Assembly (NCBI GenBank): GCA_035772735.1
Contig: JASDFA010000001.1
Coordinates: 53,707,001-53,771,000 of the forward strand
Length of the DNA stretch: 64,000 nucleotides
From: Datura wrightii
Taxonomy: Eukaryota; Streptophyta; Magnoliopsida; Solanales; Solanaceae
Reading direction: 5' to 3'
Within the stretch, counting starts at the first letter, position 1. Each line of letters begins with the position of its first letter. The notes beneath the pieces are model-generated. The model had not been told where the DNA came from. It saw nothing but the letters and a program-made list of their open reading frames with translations, and did no database searches. This document shows positions 34,904 to 42,774 of this stretch, in pieces. A program made the translations under genes and the position numbers.

Positions 34904-36124
34904 TCAGTCGAAATATTCGACTTCTTCATCTGGTGCTGCTGCCTCATCGCCCATGTCCGAGTCACCTCCGTCGTCGTCATCGGACTCCACATCGGAGTCC
35001 TCCCGACGTGTCTCCTCGTCCGTGGGGACATCATCGTCAGTGGGCTCTACAAAGGCTAGCCCCACTCGGCATAAAGCCCTGGCGTTTTCGCCAAATGGGT
35101 AATCTAGCTCCAGCTGCCATAGCTCCTCCTCCGTGGCTGGTCTCCCACCAATCCGAAGCTGAAGCATTTGCATACCAAACATCCGTGCCATGTACTGGTC
35201 GTCGCGAGCATGTCGCTCGCCAAGTGTCAGCACTAGCCCGTGTGTGGTGTCGGGGGCCTTAGTTTTGGTCACATCAAGGGCCCTCCACTCCAACTGCGGG
35301 ATGTAGTCCAAAGCCTCTTCCTCGACGTCGAGGCCCCGGAGGAAGGTGGTGATAAGTCCTCCGAACCCATACCTGTGGCCCTGGTGTAGTCGGGCTCTCT
35401 TCATGGCGGATATGATGACCGCCCCAACATTAATCTCTAGCCCTTTCATCAGGGCATACACTAGGCAGACACGGTCCCGGGTCACATCAGTCATGTGCAC
35501 CCCCGGGATTAAGCACGAACAGACTATCTTCAGCCATATTCTGGCCTCCCTGTTCATTTGAGAATACGGCAGAGTCTGGTGGTAACCCCTCTCCTTATGT
35601 CTGCTCCATCTGGTTGTGGATCGAGCCTCACACAATGTGCGTCTGATATCGGCATATGGTGGGGTGATGTTCAGCTGGCGGAGAACGTGGGCGTCTGTGT
35701 CCCACGCTCCAATGATGGCATTTAATTGCTGGGGTTCCAAAGTGACAATCTTCCCTCTGATTTTTATTGTGTGGCTTCTGATTGCCGGGTTCCAATTTGC
35801 ATAGAACTCCCGGACTAGATGTAGGTTGCACTCCTTGGGCTCCTGAAATATGAAGCTGAGCCCAGCTGCCTCGATCCTCTGCACTATGCGGGGGAACTCC
35901 TGTGCTAGTGGTTCCCGTGCAATATGCTCCTCAGGGAAGTATTTATTTTCCTTGTGTTTAGCGTACCACTTCTTCCCTTCATCGGTTACCCACCTCGTTC
36001 CGTATTGGCGGCGTTGGCCGCGCGGAACTGCTAGTGCAGCTGGGACTGCTGTGCCCAATCTAAGTCGTTTTCTCCCGGTGCCTGAAGTAGATGCACCCTT
36101 ACCCTTATCCTGCCTACTTGCCAT
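34904..36124 (-). CDS. Ath5 ORF3, 'putative plant transposon protein'-like
   Basis: An intact frame of 406 codons from ATG (MASRQDKGKGASTSGTGRKR). It has a basic, NLS-like N-terminus. A central domain of about 270 residues holds GLSFIFQEPKECNLHLVREF, YANWNP, KIRGKIVTLEPQQLNAI, IRRTLCEARST, REARIWLKIVCSCLIPGVH, DRVCLVYALMKG and GMQMLQLRIGGRPATEEELW. The C-terminus is strongly acidic (about residues 360-406) with runs of Asp and Glu. There is no membrane segment or signal peptide, so it does not look like an envelope protein. It sits where Athila pol or env would be expected. The domain name is recalled, not searched. A homologue lies in Ath1 (22469-23750). Its function is unknown; nuclear or nucleic-acid binding is a guess from the charge pattern. 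Confidence 0.8.
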   Translation of the reverse strand: MASRQDKGKGASTSGTGRKRLRLGTAVPAALAVPRGQRRQYGTRWVTDEGKKWYAKHKENKYFPEEHIAREPLAQEFPRIVQRIEAAGLSFIFQEPKECNLHLVREFYANWNPAIRSHTIKIRGKIVTLEPQQLNAIIGAWDTDAHVLRQLNITPPYADIRRTLCEARSTTRWSRHKERGYHQTLPYSQMNREARIWLKIVCSCLIPGVHMTDVTRDRVCLVYALMKGLEINVGAVIISAMKRARLHQGHRYGFGGLITTFLRGLDVEEEALDYIPQLEWRALDVTKTKAPDTTHGLVLTLGERHARDDQYMARMFGMQMLQLRIGGRPATEEELWQLELDYPFGENARALCRVGLAFVEPTDDDVPTDEETRREDSDVESDDDDGGDSDMGDEAAAPDEEVEYFD

Positions 36125-37029
36125 TGTACCTGTCAACACAAATAAATAAGCACCATGTCAAGCTAAATGCATATTAGCTTCGGTTAAGGTCGGGTTAAGC
36201 TAAGTTTACCCCACACTTAGTCCTTAGCTACGATTACGATACTACGGCAAGGATCACTTTATTTACACCAAAAACAAACAACTATACAATTTATGCTTAG
36301 TGCGTTCGCAAAGAAATTTCGACAGTATAACTTTAGCGTACTACTCAGACTTCATACAGCTAATCCCAATCCTACCATCGCCCGCAATTCAACCATCACA
36401 CTTAGCAACGAAAACAACACACAAAAACAACAACAAAATTTCTATATACATATGAACCTATGTAACCAACCAATTCAAACAATTTTCACATTTTCCCAAA
36501 ATCCCGAGAATTCGTCGTCTATTACATTCAAACAATATTTACAATGACTTATCTCAATTCATAAGCACACCCCGGCATATAATTCACCAATTTACCAAGT
36601 TACCCATTTCGAATTCAACAACCAAAGCCCTAGAATTGAATTTCACAATCAAATTCGAATCATTCATGCAATCGACAAGTTCAAACGCGTATTACAACAT
36701 TCCGAACATTTATCAATCAAAGAATAACTCAATTTCATGCTAAATTTCGACTTAGGGTGATTTATCTCACCTCCCATGCTCAAATTCGACTAAAATCGAC
36801 AAAACATTGAGAGAGAATAGGAAAACATACCTTTAAGTTGAATAATCGAAGAAACTCGGTAATTTCTTTGCTTAATACCGTGGCACGTTGATGGGGGAGG
36901 GAAATTCGGGTGTTTGGTCGCAGAGAAGTAAGAAAATGAGGGGAAAAGGGTTTTTTCGGGGTTTAAAATGAAGAAAAATACGCGGGTCACCCGGCAACCC
37001 GTTGTGACCCGTCACAAAATATAGGGCAA
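36125..37029 (-). promoter_or_regulatory. Candidate ORF3 promoter, leader and 5'-UTR intron
   Basis: In the minus direction a TATA-like TATATTTT at 37018-37025 is followed by a pyrimidine-rich leader. A donor, AAAG|GTATGT, is at 36831/36830 and an acceptor, TTGACAG|GT, is at 36130, five bases before the ORF3 ATG. The predicted intron is about 700 bases and includes an AAGTGTGGGG copy (36209-36218). Ath1 has the same layout before its ORF3. This is inferred from sequence only. Confidence 0.5.
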
Positions 37030-37166
37030 CGTGTCACGGAGGGTAACGCGGAGCCCCTCCTCCGTGACACGGAGCTATCGCGATGGCTTACTGGAATTTT
37101 TAAAAATTTCAGATTTAACCTCAACGTGTCACGGAGGGTAACGCGGAGGTCCTCCTCCGTGACACG
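37030..37166 (-). promoter_or_regulatory. Two tandem GC-rich hairpins upstream of ORF3
   Basis: Two copies, 95 bases apart (37030-37071 and 37125-37166). Each has perfect 13-base arms, CGTGTCACGGAGG and CCTCCGTGACACG, with a 16-base loop. The same arms occur in this element's LTRs (40963-41004) just before the TATA box. Confidence 0.8.
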
Positions 37167-37417
37167 GAGCCATCGCCCCAGCTCACTGTCTCTTCATTTT
37201 ATTCATTTTTTCGTACCTTGCCTTTTCCTTCACGATTCCGTGCACATTTTTCTCTGTTTGACCTGAAAATCACCTCACTAAACAAAATTGGTTAGATTAA
37301 TAGATTTCCCTAATTAAAATGAAAAATACTAACTAAAATGAAAAATTTGTACTAAATCAAGAAAAAGAAAAATAAAATAAAATCTATTTACACTTTACAA
37401 AAAAAAAAAAAAAATTT

Positions 37418-37435
37418 CACGGGTTGCCTCCCGTG
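37418..37435 (-). other. Ath5 post-gag stem-loop (AGGCAA loop, compensated stem)
   Basis: On the minus strand CACGGG-AGGCAA-CCCGTG. The loop equals that of Ath3 and Ath4, but two base pairs of the stem have changed on both arms. A run of about 18 T follows a few bases later on the minus strand. It lies 41 bases beyond the protease stop. Confidence 0.8.
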
Positions 37436-37475
37436 CAGCGCCTGGTTTACCGTCGCGGCTCGATGTCCCTTATGC

Positions 37476-38228
37476 TCAATTATCCACTAGGGTGATGGAT
37501 GATTTCTCACGATCCTTGTCCTCCCCCCAGTAGTGCTCACCCTTATCTGGTGGTCTTCCCATCAACTCTCGGGAATCATTCATTTGTTTAGCATTCCCAT
37601 GATCAATTACATTGATCACCGAGAGTTCTTCATTTACCATCGGGAGCTTGGGTGCTTTGTATACATCGAACACCTCTACCTTGTCATGTGCTCGCATTGT
37701 AAGTTGACCCGCAGCCACGTCGATTAATGCTTTCCCGGTTGCCAAGAAGGGTCGTCCCAAAATAAATGGGACTTCACCGTCTGGTTCAAAATCCAGAACA
37801 ATAAAATCAACCGGAAAAATGAGGGATCCCACTTGCACAAGCACATCCTCAACAATGCCATCCGGCCTAGCTAAGGATCTGTCTGCTAACTGCAAGATTA
37901 CGGTTGTAGGTCTAGGACTCCCTAGACCCAACTTTCTGAATACCGAAGATGGCATCAGGTTTATGCTCGCCCCCAAGTCACACAATCCACGAGCTCGGAT
38001 ACTCTGCCCAATAGTAAGCTGGATAGTAAAACTTCCAGGGTCTTTTAGCTTCGTGGGCAGTCTATTTTGGATCCGGGAAGTGCATTCCTCCGTCAAAGCT
38101 ACCGTGGCATACTCAGTCAAACGACATTTGTTGGCCACGATGTCTTTAATATATTTGGCATATTTTGGCACTCCCTGCAAGACATCAACAAGAGGTAAAT
38201 TAACATGTACCTGTTTAAGCACCTCCAT
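37476..38228 (-). CDS. Ath5 aspartic protease (end of the gag-protease frame)
   Basis: About 250 codons in the same frame as gag, separated only by an in-frame TGA at 38268-38270. Landmarks are HVNLPLVDVLQGVPKYAKYI, ALTEECTSRIQNRLP, RGLCDLGASINLMPSSVF (active-site Asp, DLG form), VGSLIFPVDFIVLDFEPDG and FILGRPFLATGKALIDV. It would cut Gag into its mature parts. The listed first codon is not the true start; it is expected to be made as a Gag-protease fusion, by readthrough or from an ancestor without the TGA. Confidence 0.85.
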   Translation of the reverse strand: MEVLKQVHVNLPLVDVLQGVPKYAKYIKDIVANKCRLTEYATVALTEECTSRIQNRLPTKLKDPGSFTIQLTIGQSIRARGLCDLGASINLMPSSVFRKLGLGSPRPTTVILQLADRSLARPDGIVEDVLVQVGSLIFPVDFIVLDFEPDGEVPFILGRPFLATGKALIDVAAGQLTMRAHDKVEVFDVYKAPKLPMVNEELSVINVIDHGNAKQMNDSRELMGRPPDKGEHYWGEDKDREKSSITLVDN

Positions 38229-38267
38229 AAATTTCTTGAAACACGCCTCCTCCTTGTGTTTCTTAAG

Positions 38268-39848
38268 TCATTGAGGGAACGGGGGTGGAGGCCTTTCTGA
38301 TTCAGCTTCTTTGGTCTTCCCCCTATCCGAAGTTTGTTCTTCCTCAACATCTACTGCTTCAGACTTTTGAGGTGGTCTTTCCGGTTCCACCTCCTTCAAC
38401 TGCAAACCACTCCTTGTGGTCACTGCATTTACCTGCTTCAGATTAGGATCCGTGTCGCTAGGCAGTCCTCCTCTAGGCCTTGTGTTTTGGGCACTAGCAA
38501 ATTGCCCAAATTGATACTCAAGAGCCTTGGTCGCTAATTGATTGTTCTTCACTTCGGCTGCCAATTTAACATAGTCAGCCTGCAATTGCGCCTGATTAGC
38601 GATCATGGTCTTGTACATTTCCTCAATGGTAGGTGATGGTGGTGGAGGAGGGGCATTGTGATTTCTGAATTGAGATTGGTAGTTCTGTTGCCCTCCTTGA
38701 TTCCTGTGCATACCCTGACCCGAACTTTGGCCTTGTTGGTTGTTGCTACCCCACAAAAAATTTGGATGGTTCCTCCAATTTGAGTTGTAGCCGCTACCAA
38801 ACTGCTGCTGATTTCTTTGTGCATCGCCCACAAAGTTAACTGAATCTGGGTTTGCTTCACAGCACTCAGCTGAGTGCTCACTGCTTCCACACACTTCACA
38901 CCACATTTGCTGGACCGCATTGACTGAAGCTGAAGGCTGGTTCAAGTTCATGTTGCTGAAGTGGTTGTTCAACTGATTCTGCAAGGCAACTATCTGTGCA
39001 GCGATAGCTGTAAATCCATCCACTTCAAGCACTCCTGCTGCTTTCCTTGCTCCACCTCGAGATGAGTCAGCATTCCATTCTGGATTGCCCTGTGAAATCC
39101 GGTTGAGCAAAGTGTACAGCTCCTCATAAGTCTTTTCCAGCGCTTGCCCTCCAGCTGCTGAGTCTAGAAAAATTTTAGTATGGGGTTCCAAACCCTCAAT
39201 AAATGTGTGTACCAACACCTCATTGGACTGATGATGATGAGGACAGTCCCGCAACATGGATTTAAATCTTTCCCAGGCTTGATATAAATTTTCTCCCTCC
39301 CTCTGTTTGAAACTTAGAATTTGACTTCTAAGTCTGGCTGTTTTACCAGAGGGAAAAAGTCTTATCAAGAACTTTCGTGCAAGATCATCCCACGTTGATA
39401 TAGAATTCGGTGGTTCAGCTTTTAACCACCTCTTGGCTTCACCAAGTAAGGAAAACGGAAATAGTGTGAGCCGAACATAATCAGGTGACACTCCAGCGGG
39501 TATATAAGTGTCACTTATCTCCAAAATGTTTTGGAGATGTTGTTGTGGGTCTTCATGAGGGAGACCGGTAAATTGCCCGCTTGTGTGCAATAGTTGCACC
39601 ATGTTCTGCTTTAGTTCAAATCTCCCTCCAGGCTCTGGTTTGCGGATACTTGAATGTACATTGTTGGCATGTGGGATTGCCACCTCGCGAACCGGCCTTG
39701 CTGCTGCTTCGTCAGGCACTAACACTGCCCTCACAACCGGTGGATTTTGTTGCTCCATCATAGTCTGTCTGAGCAACTGCAGCTTCTTTTGTAGAGCTTC
39801 TCTGCGTTTACTATGAAATTCACGTTCAGGCTCTATATAAGATTCCAC
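38268..39848 (-). CDS. Ath5 Gag
   Basis: The intact Gag frame, 526 codons as counted from the conserved N-terminus. Domains in order: a basic N-terminal helix (YIEPEREFHSKRREALQKK), a conserved RPVREVAIPHANNVHSS segment, the capsid (about residues 70-230; FELKQNMVQLLH, YVRLTLFPFSLLGEAKRW, WERFKSMLRDCPHHH), a linker, a CX2CX4HX4C knuckle (CEVCGSSEHSAECC, about 315-330), a Gln/Asn/Gly-rich part, and a proline end (RPPPPFPQ) before TGA. No ATG starts the conserved N-terminus; the first is codon 30 (39761). The other gags here also open just after an acceptor-like '(t)ttgcag', so the start may be created by splicing. Confidence 0.9.
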   Translation of the reverse strand: MESYIEPEREFHSKRREALQKKLQLLRQTMMEQQNPPVVRAVLVPDEAAARPVREVAIPHANNVHSSIRKPEPGGRFELKQNMVQLLHTSGQFTGLPHEDPQQHLQNILEISDTYIPAGVSPDYVRLTLFPFSLLGEAKRWLKAEPPNSISTWDDLARKFLIRLFPSGKTARLRSQILSFKQREGENLYQAWERFKSMLRDCPHHHQSNEVLVHTFIEGLEPHTKIFLDSAAGGQALEKTYEELYTLLNRISQGNPEWNADSSRGGARKAAGVLEVDGFTAIAAQIVALQNQLNNHFSNMNLNQPSASVNAVQQMWCEVCGSSEHSAECCEANPDSVNFVGDAQRNQQQFGSGYNSNWRNHPNFLWGSNNQQGQSSGQGMHRNQGGQQNYQSQFRNHNAPPPPPSPTIEEMYKTMIANQAQLQADYVKLAAEVKNNQLATKALEYQFGQFASAQNTRPRGGLPSDTDPNLKQVNAVTTRSGLQLKEVEPERPPQKSEAVDVEEEQTSDRGKTKEAESERPPPPFPQ

Positions 39849-39987
39849 CAGCTCTTTGACCTTTGCCAGTGTTCACAAAAATCAAGTCTGCAAAATACAG
39901 GCTAAGACCAAGTTGTCAACACTTAAGAAAATAAAATAAAAAATACAGTAAATTTACACTTAACACAATTTCACCAATTGCCTAGTC

Positions 39988-40005
39988 TCCCCGGCAACGG
40001 CGCCA
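39988..40005 (-). other. Ath5 primer binding site (tRNA-Asp type)
   Basis: A perfect TGGCGCCGTTGCCGGGGA on the minus strand, five bases inside the right-hand LTR. Confidence 0.95.
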
Positions 40006-40010
40006 AAACT

Positions 40011-41440
40011 TGTTCGGTGGGTTGCTATATGGGTTAAAAACCGACACGCAAGTGCACGTGGTCAAACAAGTAATAAAGTGGCTAAGTAAGCCAAGTATCG
40101 AACCAAGGAGACTCTGGATAAGTAAAAATTGCTCAAGTATACTATATTCTATCTTACTTCTATATATGCTGACAACAACGTAACCAAAAGTTAAATAATT
40201 TTTGTTTATAAATTATATACTAAAACTATTAACAAATATCTACTTTGAATTGAAACTATGGATATGAGCATGCCAAGGTTAAGAACAAGTAATGAACTTG
40301 ATTATAATCATAATTCGGTTATTCTTCTCTTCTAGTTGCTAGCCAAGAACATTAGCCTAGAGATTAAAACTCTCGTATTTAATCTCACTTAAGAATCATA
40401 AACCATCCGTCTACATTTCTGTGATCAAATGCAATTTATGACCTCGCAATACAATTTCGGTTCCTAAATTGACTAATACGGCTTTCAAGTATATTTCTAT
40501 CAGGAAAGCACATCAAAACCCAATTTTCCCAAATCAAGTTAAGAACAATACCCTATTAATTCACAACTTTCCAATTTCGTGCTCTCTCGAGTGAAATCGG
40601 ACTTTTTAGATGTACATTAATGTCGGCCACACACTAATGCAGTAGAAACAAGAATTAATAGAACAACATAGAAGAAGAAGATGAAAAACCATACAATTCA
40701 ATAATCAAAATTCATCACCATTGTTCATAACCTCAGCAAGGAAGAGAATTAGCCACTCATTTGTGGATTAATCATCCTAAAACAAGTGATAATCATACAA
40801 ACAATTGATTGAAAGAAGAAAGAAAGAGAGAAAAACCCTTAGCTTTTTCGTCCCTCAACTGCCTGTAACCCACGTCCTTGCTCCACCAAGTCTATATTAA
40901 TTAAAAATAAGCCTAAGTGTTCTATTTATACTATTGAGAATTTTTCCCGGAATAACAAGCAACGTGTCACGGAGGCCAACGCGGAGCACTGCCTCCGTGA
41001 CACGGCGTGGACGCGGACCCTCACTGGAAATCTGGGGTCCGGGAATAAAGCCTCAACGTGGCACGACATGCAACGAGGTGGCTTGCCTCCGTGCCACGGA
41101 GCTGTCGCGAGGCTTCACTGGAAATTGACAAATTAATCACCCTCCAGGCAGTGTCCCTCCGCGATGGTAGCGTGGCACGGCTCCATCGCGGAGCCCCTTT
41201 ACATTGTGCAGTCCAATGTCTTTTTCGTGCTCGCATCCAAGTCCAACTCCGATATTGTTCCAACATGCATTTTAGCTCCTCAAAATCATGTTTTACCTAC
41301 AAAACAATGCTAATCATGTTGGTTAGTATAAATTCACATTTTATTACCAATTACATAAAAATGTATACACATTGCACACTAAACAAGGCGAAAATGATAC
41401 GTTAGAGTATCACTTGGGCATATAAATCTGCCCAGGATCA
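40011..41440 (-). repeat. Ath5 5' LTR (right copy)
   Basis: 1430 bp. Minus-strand start TGATCCTGGGCAG with tip hairpin TGGGCA-GATTTATA-TGCCCA. The promoter hairpin has 14-base arms (40963-41004). TATAAATA is at 40923-40930. A second GC-rich hairpin pair (CTCCGCGATGG..CCATCGCGGAG) is at about 41157-41193. Confidence 0.93.
40923..41004 (-). promoter_or_regulatory. Ath5 LTR promoter: hairpin plus TATA box
   Basis: In the minus direction the arms CGTGTCACGGAGGC and GCCTCCGTGACACG are followed about 32 bases later by TATAAATA. This is the active promoter copy of the element. Confidence 0.65.
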
Positions 41441-41445
41441 AATAT

Positions 41446-41874
41446 AATTTCAAAAAATTTTATATATAATTCAACGATGTGTTTGAGTTATGAAATAAAA
41501 TTTAACAAGGAGAGATCTTATTGTTACGCTCAAAGTGGTTGTAATTGGCACCCATATTAACCCCCCCCCCCGTTGGGCGAACCATCAATTTTGACTAACT
41601 CATCTATTTAAGAATTTCATTTTAAAGAAAATAGAATACTCATGAGATAAATAATGAAAGTCTTAAACTAAATATCAAATCAAAACTAGGTGGAAGGTAT
41701 CTAATAATAATCCCAAGGATCTGAAAGTCATTATATAGGACATTAAACCAAAAATATCTAAGAGTAGTGAATCCAAAGAAAATATAATAGTGTCTAGAGT
41801 GAATAGAAATCTGCAATAAAGAAAATCTGTGGCATCCTAGAGATAAGTAGCTCACCATTAGATCAATCAACTAA
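41446..41874. other. AT-rich sequence between Ath5 and Tek1
   Basis: No gene. It includes an 11-C run at 41561-41571. It ends at the Tek1 target duplication CGACT (41875-41879). It continues in style at 61149 on the other side of Tek1 and may be an old LTR. Confidence 0.4.
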
Positions 41875-41879
41875 CGACT

Positions 41880-42774
41880 TGTCATGATCTGAGTCTATAC
41901 CCTGGCCAAGACACAGAACTTAGAGTCATAGGTAACCCCAAACCAACTCGTGGTCTATCATAACACTGGTAAACTGAGTAAATATAAGCGAAAGCTTTAA
42001 ATAAATAAAAAATTTATTTAAGAAAACTGATTTGACAAAAGTCCAAACATCTGAGAAACAATACTGAATATCTGAGTCTATGTCTGAAAGCTAACTACTA
42101 AATGATGAGTTGCTGGGACAAACCCCCAACTAACTCTAAAGTCTAAATAAAGGTAACTAACTGAAAGTTAATATCATCCTCGAAAGATGAGGACTCACCA
42201 AAAGCTGCAGCTGGTATCATCTGAGGGAAAATCTACTGACGATGCTGGGGCCAAGAACCTGTCCCTGTATCATGATACGATACAACATGGAAAGTATGCG
42301 TCAATATTTTGAATGTACTGAGTAAGCGAGATATATAATAAGCATGAAAGAGCAAGTAACTAAATTGAGATGACATGAAATGACCAACTGAAATATTGAA
42401 AATTGATACAACTGAAATATAACTGATATCGTCAATAATGACCCTGGCTGATGGTCATAGACATGTCCTGGATCTGAAATACAAAATACTGAGCTTAGCT
42501 AAATTGAATTGAACTGAACTGAGACTGTACTGACTAGTGGGAGAGTCTATAACCAATATATAACCACGTGAGCTAGACGTGGAGTTCAATGTATACGCTC
42601 TTTGATAGGACCCAATATACCTTGCAGGGTATAAAGGCATGAACTAGGTGATCACAAATCTAGGGCCACTGGGCCAATAAAATAACCTACGGTGGCAACG
42701 TAGACTAGGAACCTGGGTGTGCTGGAACCCCCGTACTCTTGGTGCTAAGTTATACTCCCACTAGATAGTCCTAA
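41880..42774 (-). repeat. Tek1 3' LTR, first segment
   Basis: Starts TGTCATGATCTG on the plus strand (the U5 end on its own strand). Matches 58819-58982 (reversed) and 59141 onward. It ends with CCTAA, the Tek2 duplication. Confidence 0.85.

Larger units (their letters stand above)
31607..41440 (-). mobile_element. Ath5, complete Athila-like element with gag, protease and ORF3 but no pol
   Basis: A 9834-bp element on the minus strand. Its LTRs are both exactly 1430 bp and are flanked by a perfect AATAT duplication (31602-31606 and 41441-41445). Order from its 5' end: LTR, tRNA-Asp primer site, gag, protease, promoter-like spacer, ORF3, tail with polypurine-like site, LTR. No reverse transcriptase, RNase H or integrase motif is present in any frame, and the protease-ORF3 spacer is too short (1.3 kb) to hold them. 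The LTRs differ at about 30 sites by eye. It is the best-preserved element in the window. Confidence 0.94.

Noticed and set aside
34904..36124. ORF3 as an envelope-like protein
   Set aside because: No signal peptide, transmembrane segment or glycosylation pattern. The ends are basic and acidic, not membrane-like.
34855..36149. Plus-strand open frames (71-135 codons) over Ath5 ORF3
   Set aside because: They are shadows of the conserved minus-strand ORF3, whose homologue in Ath1 supports the minus frame only.
41561..41571. Run of 11 C
   Set aside because: A simple homopolymer of no clear meaning; also a place where assembly errors are common.
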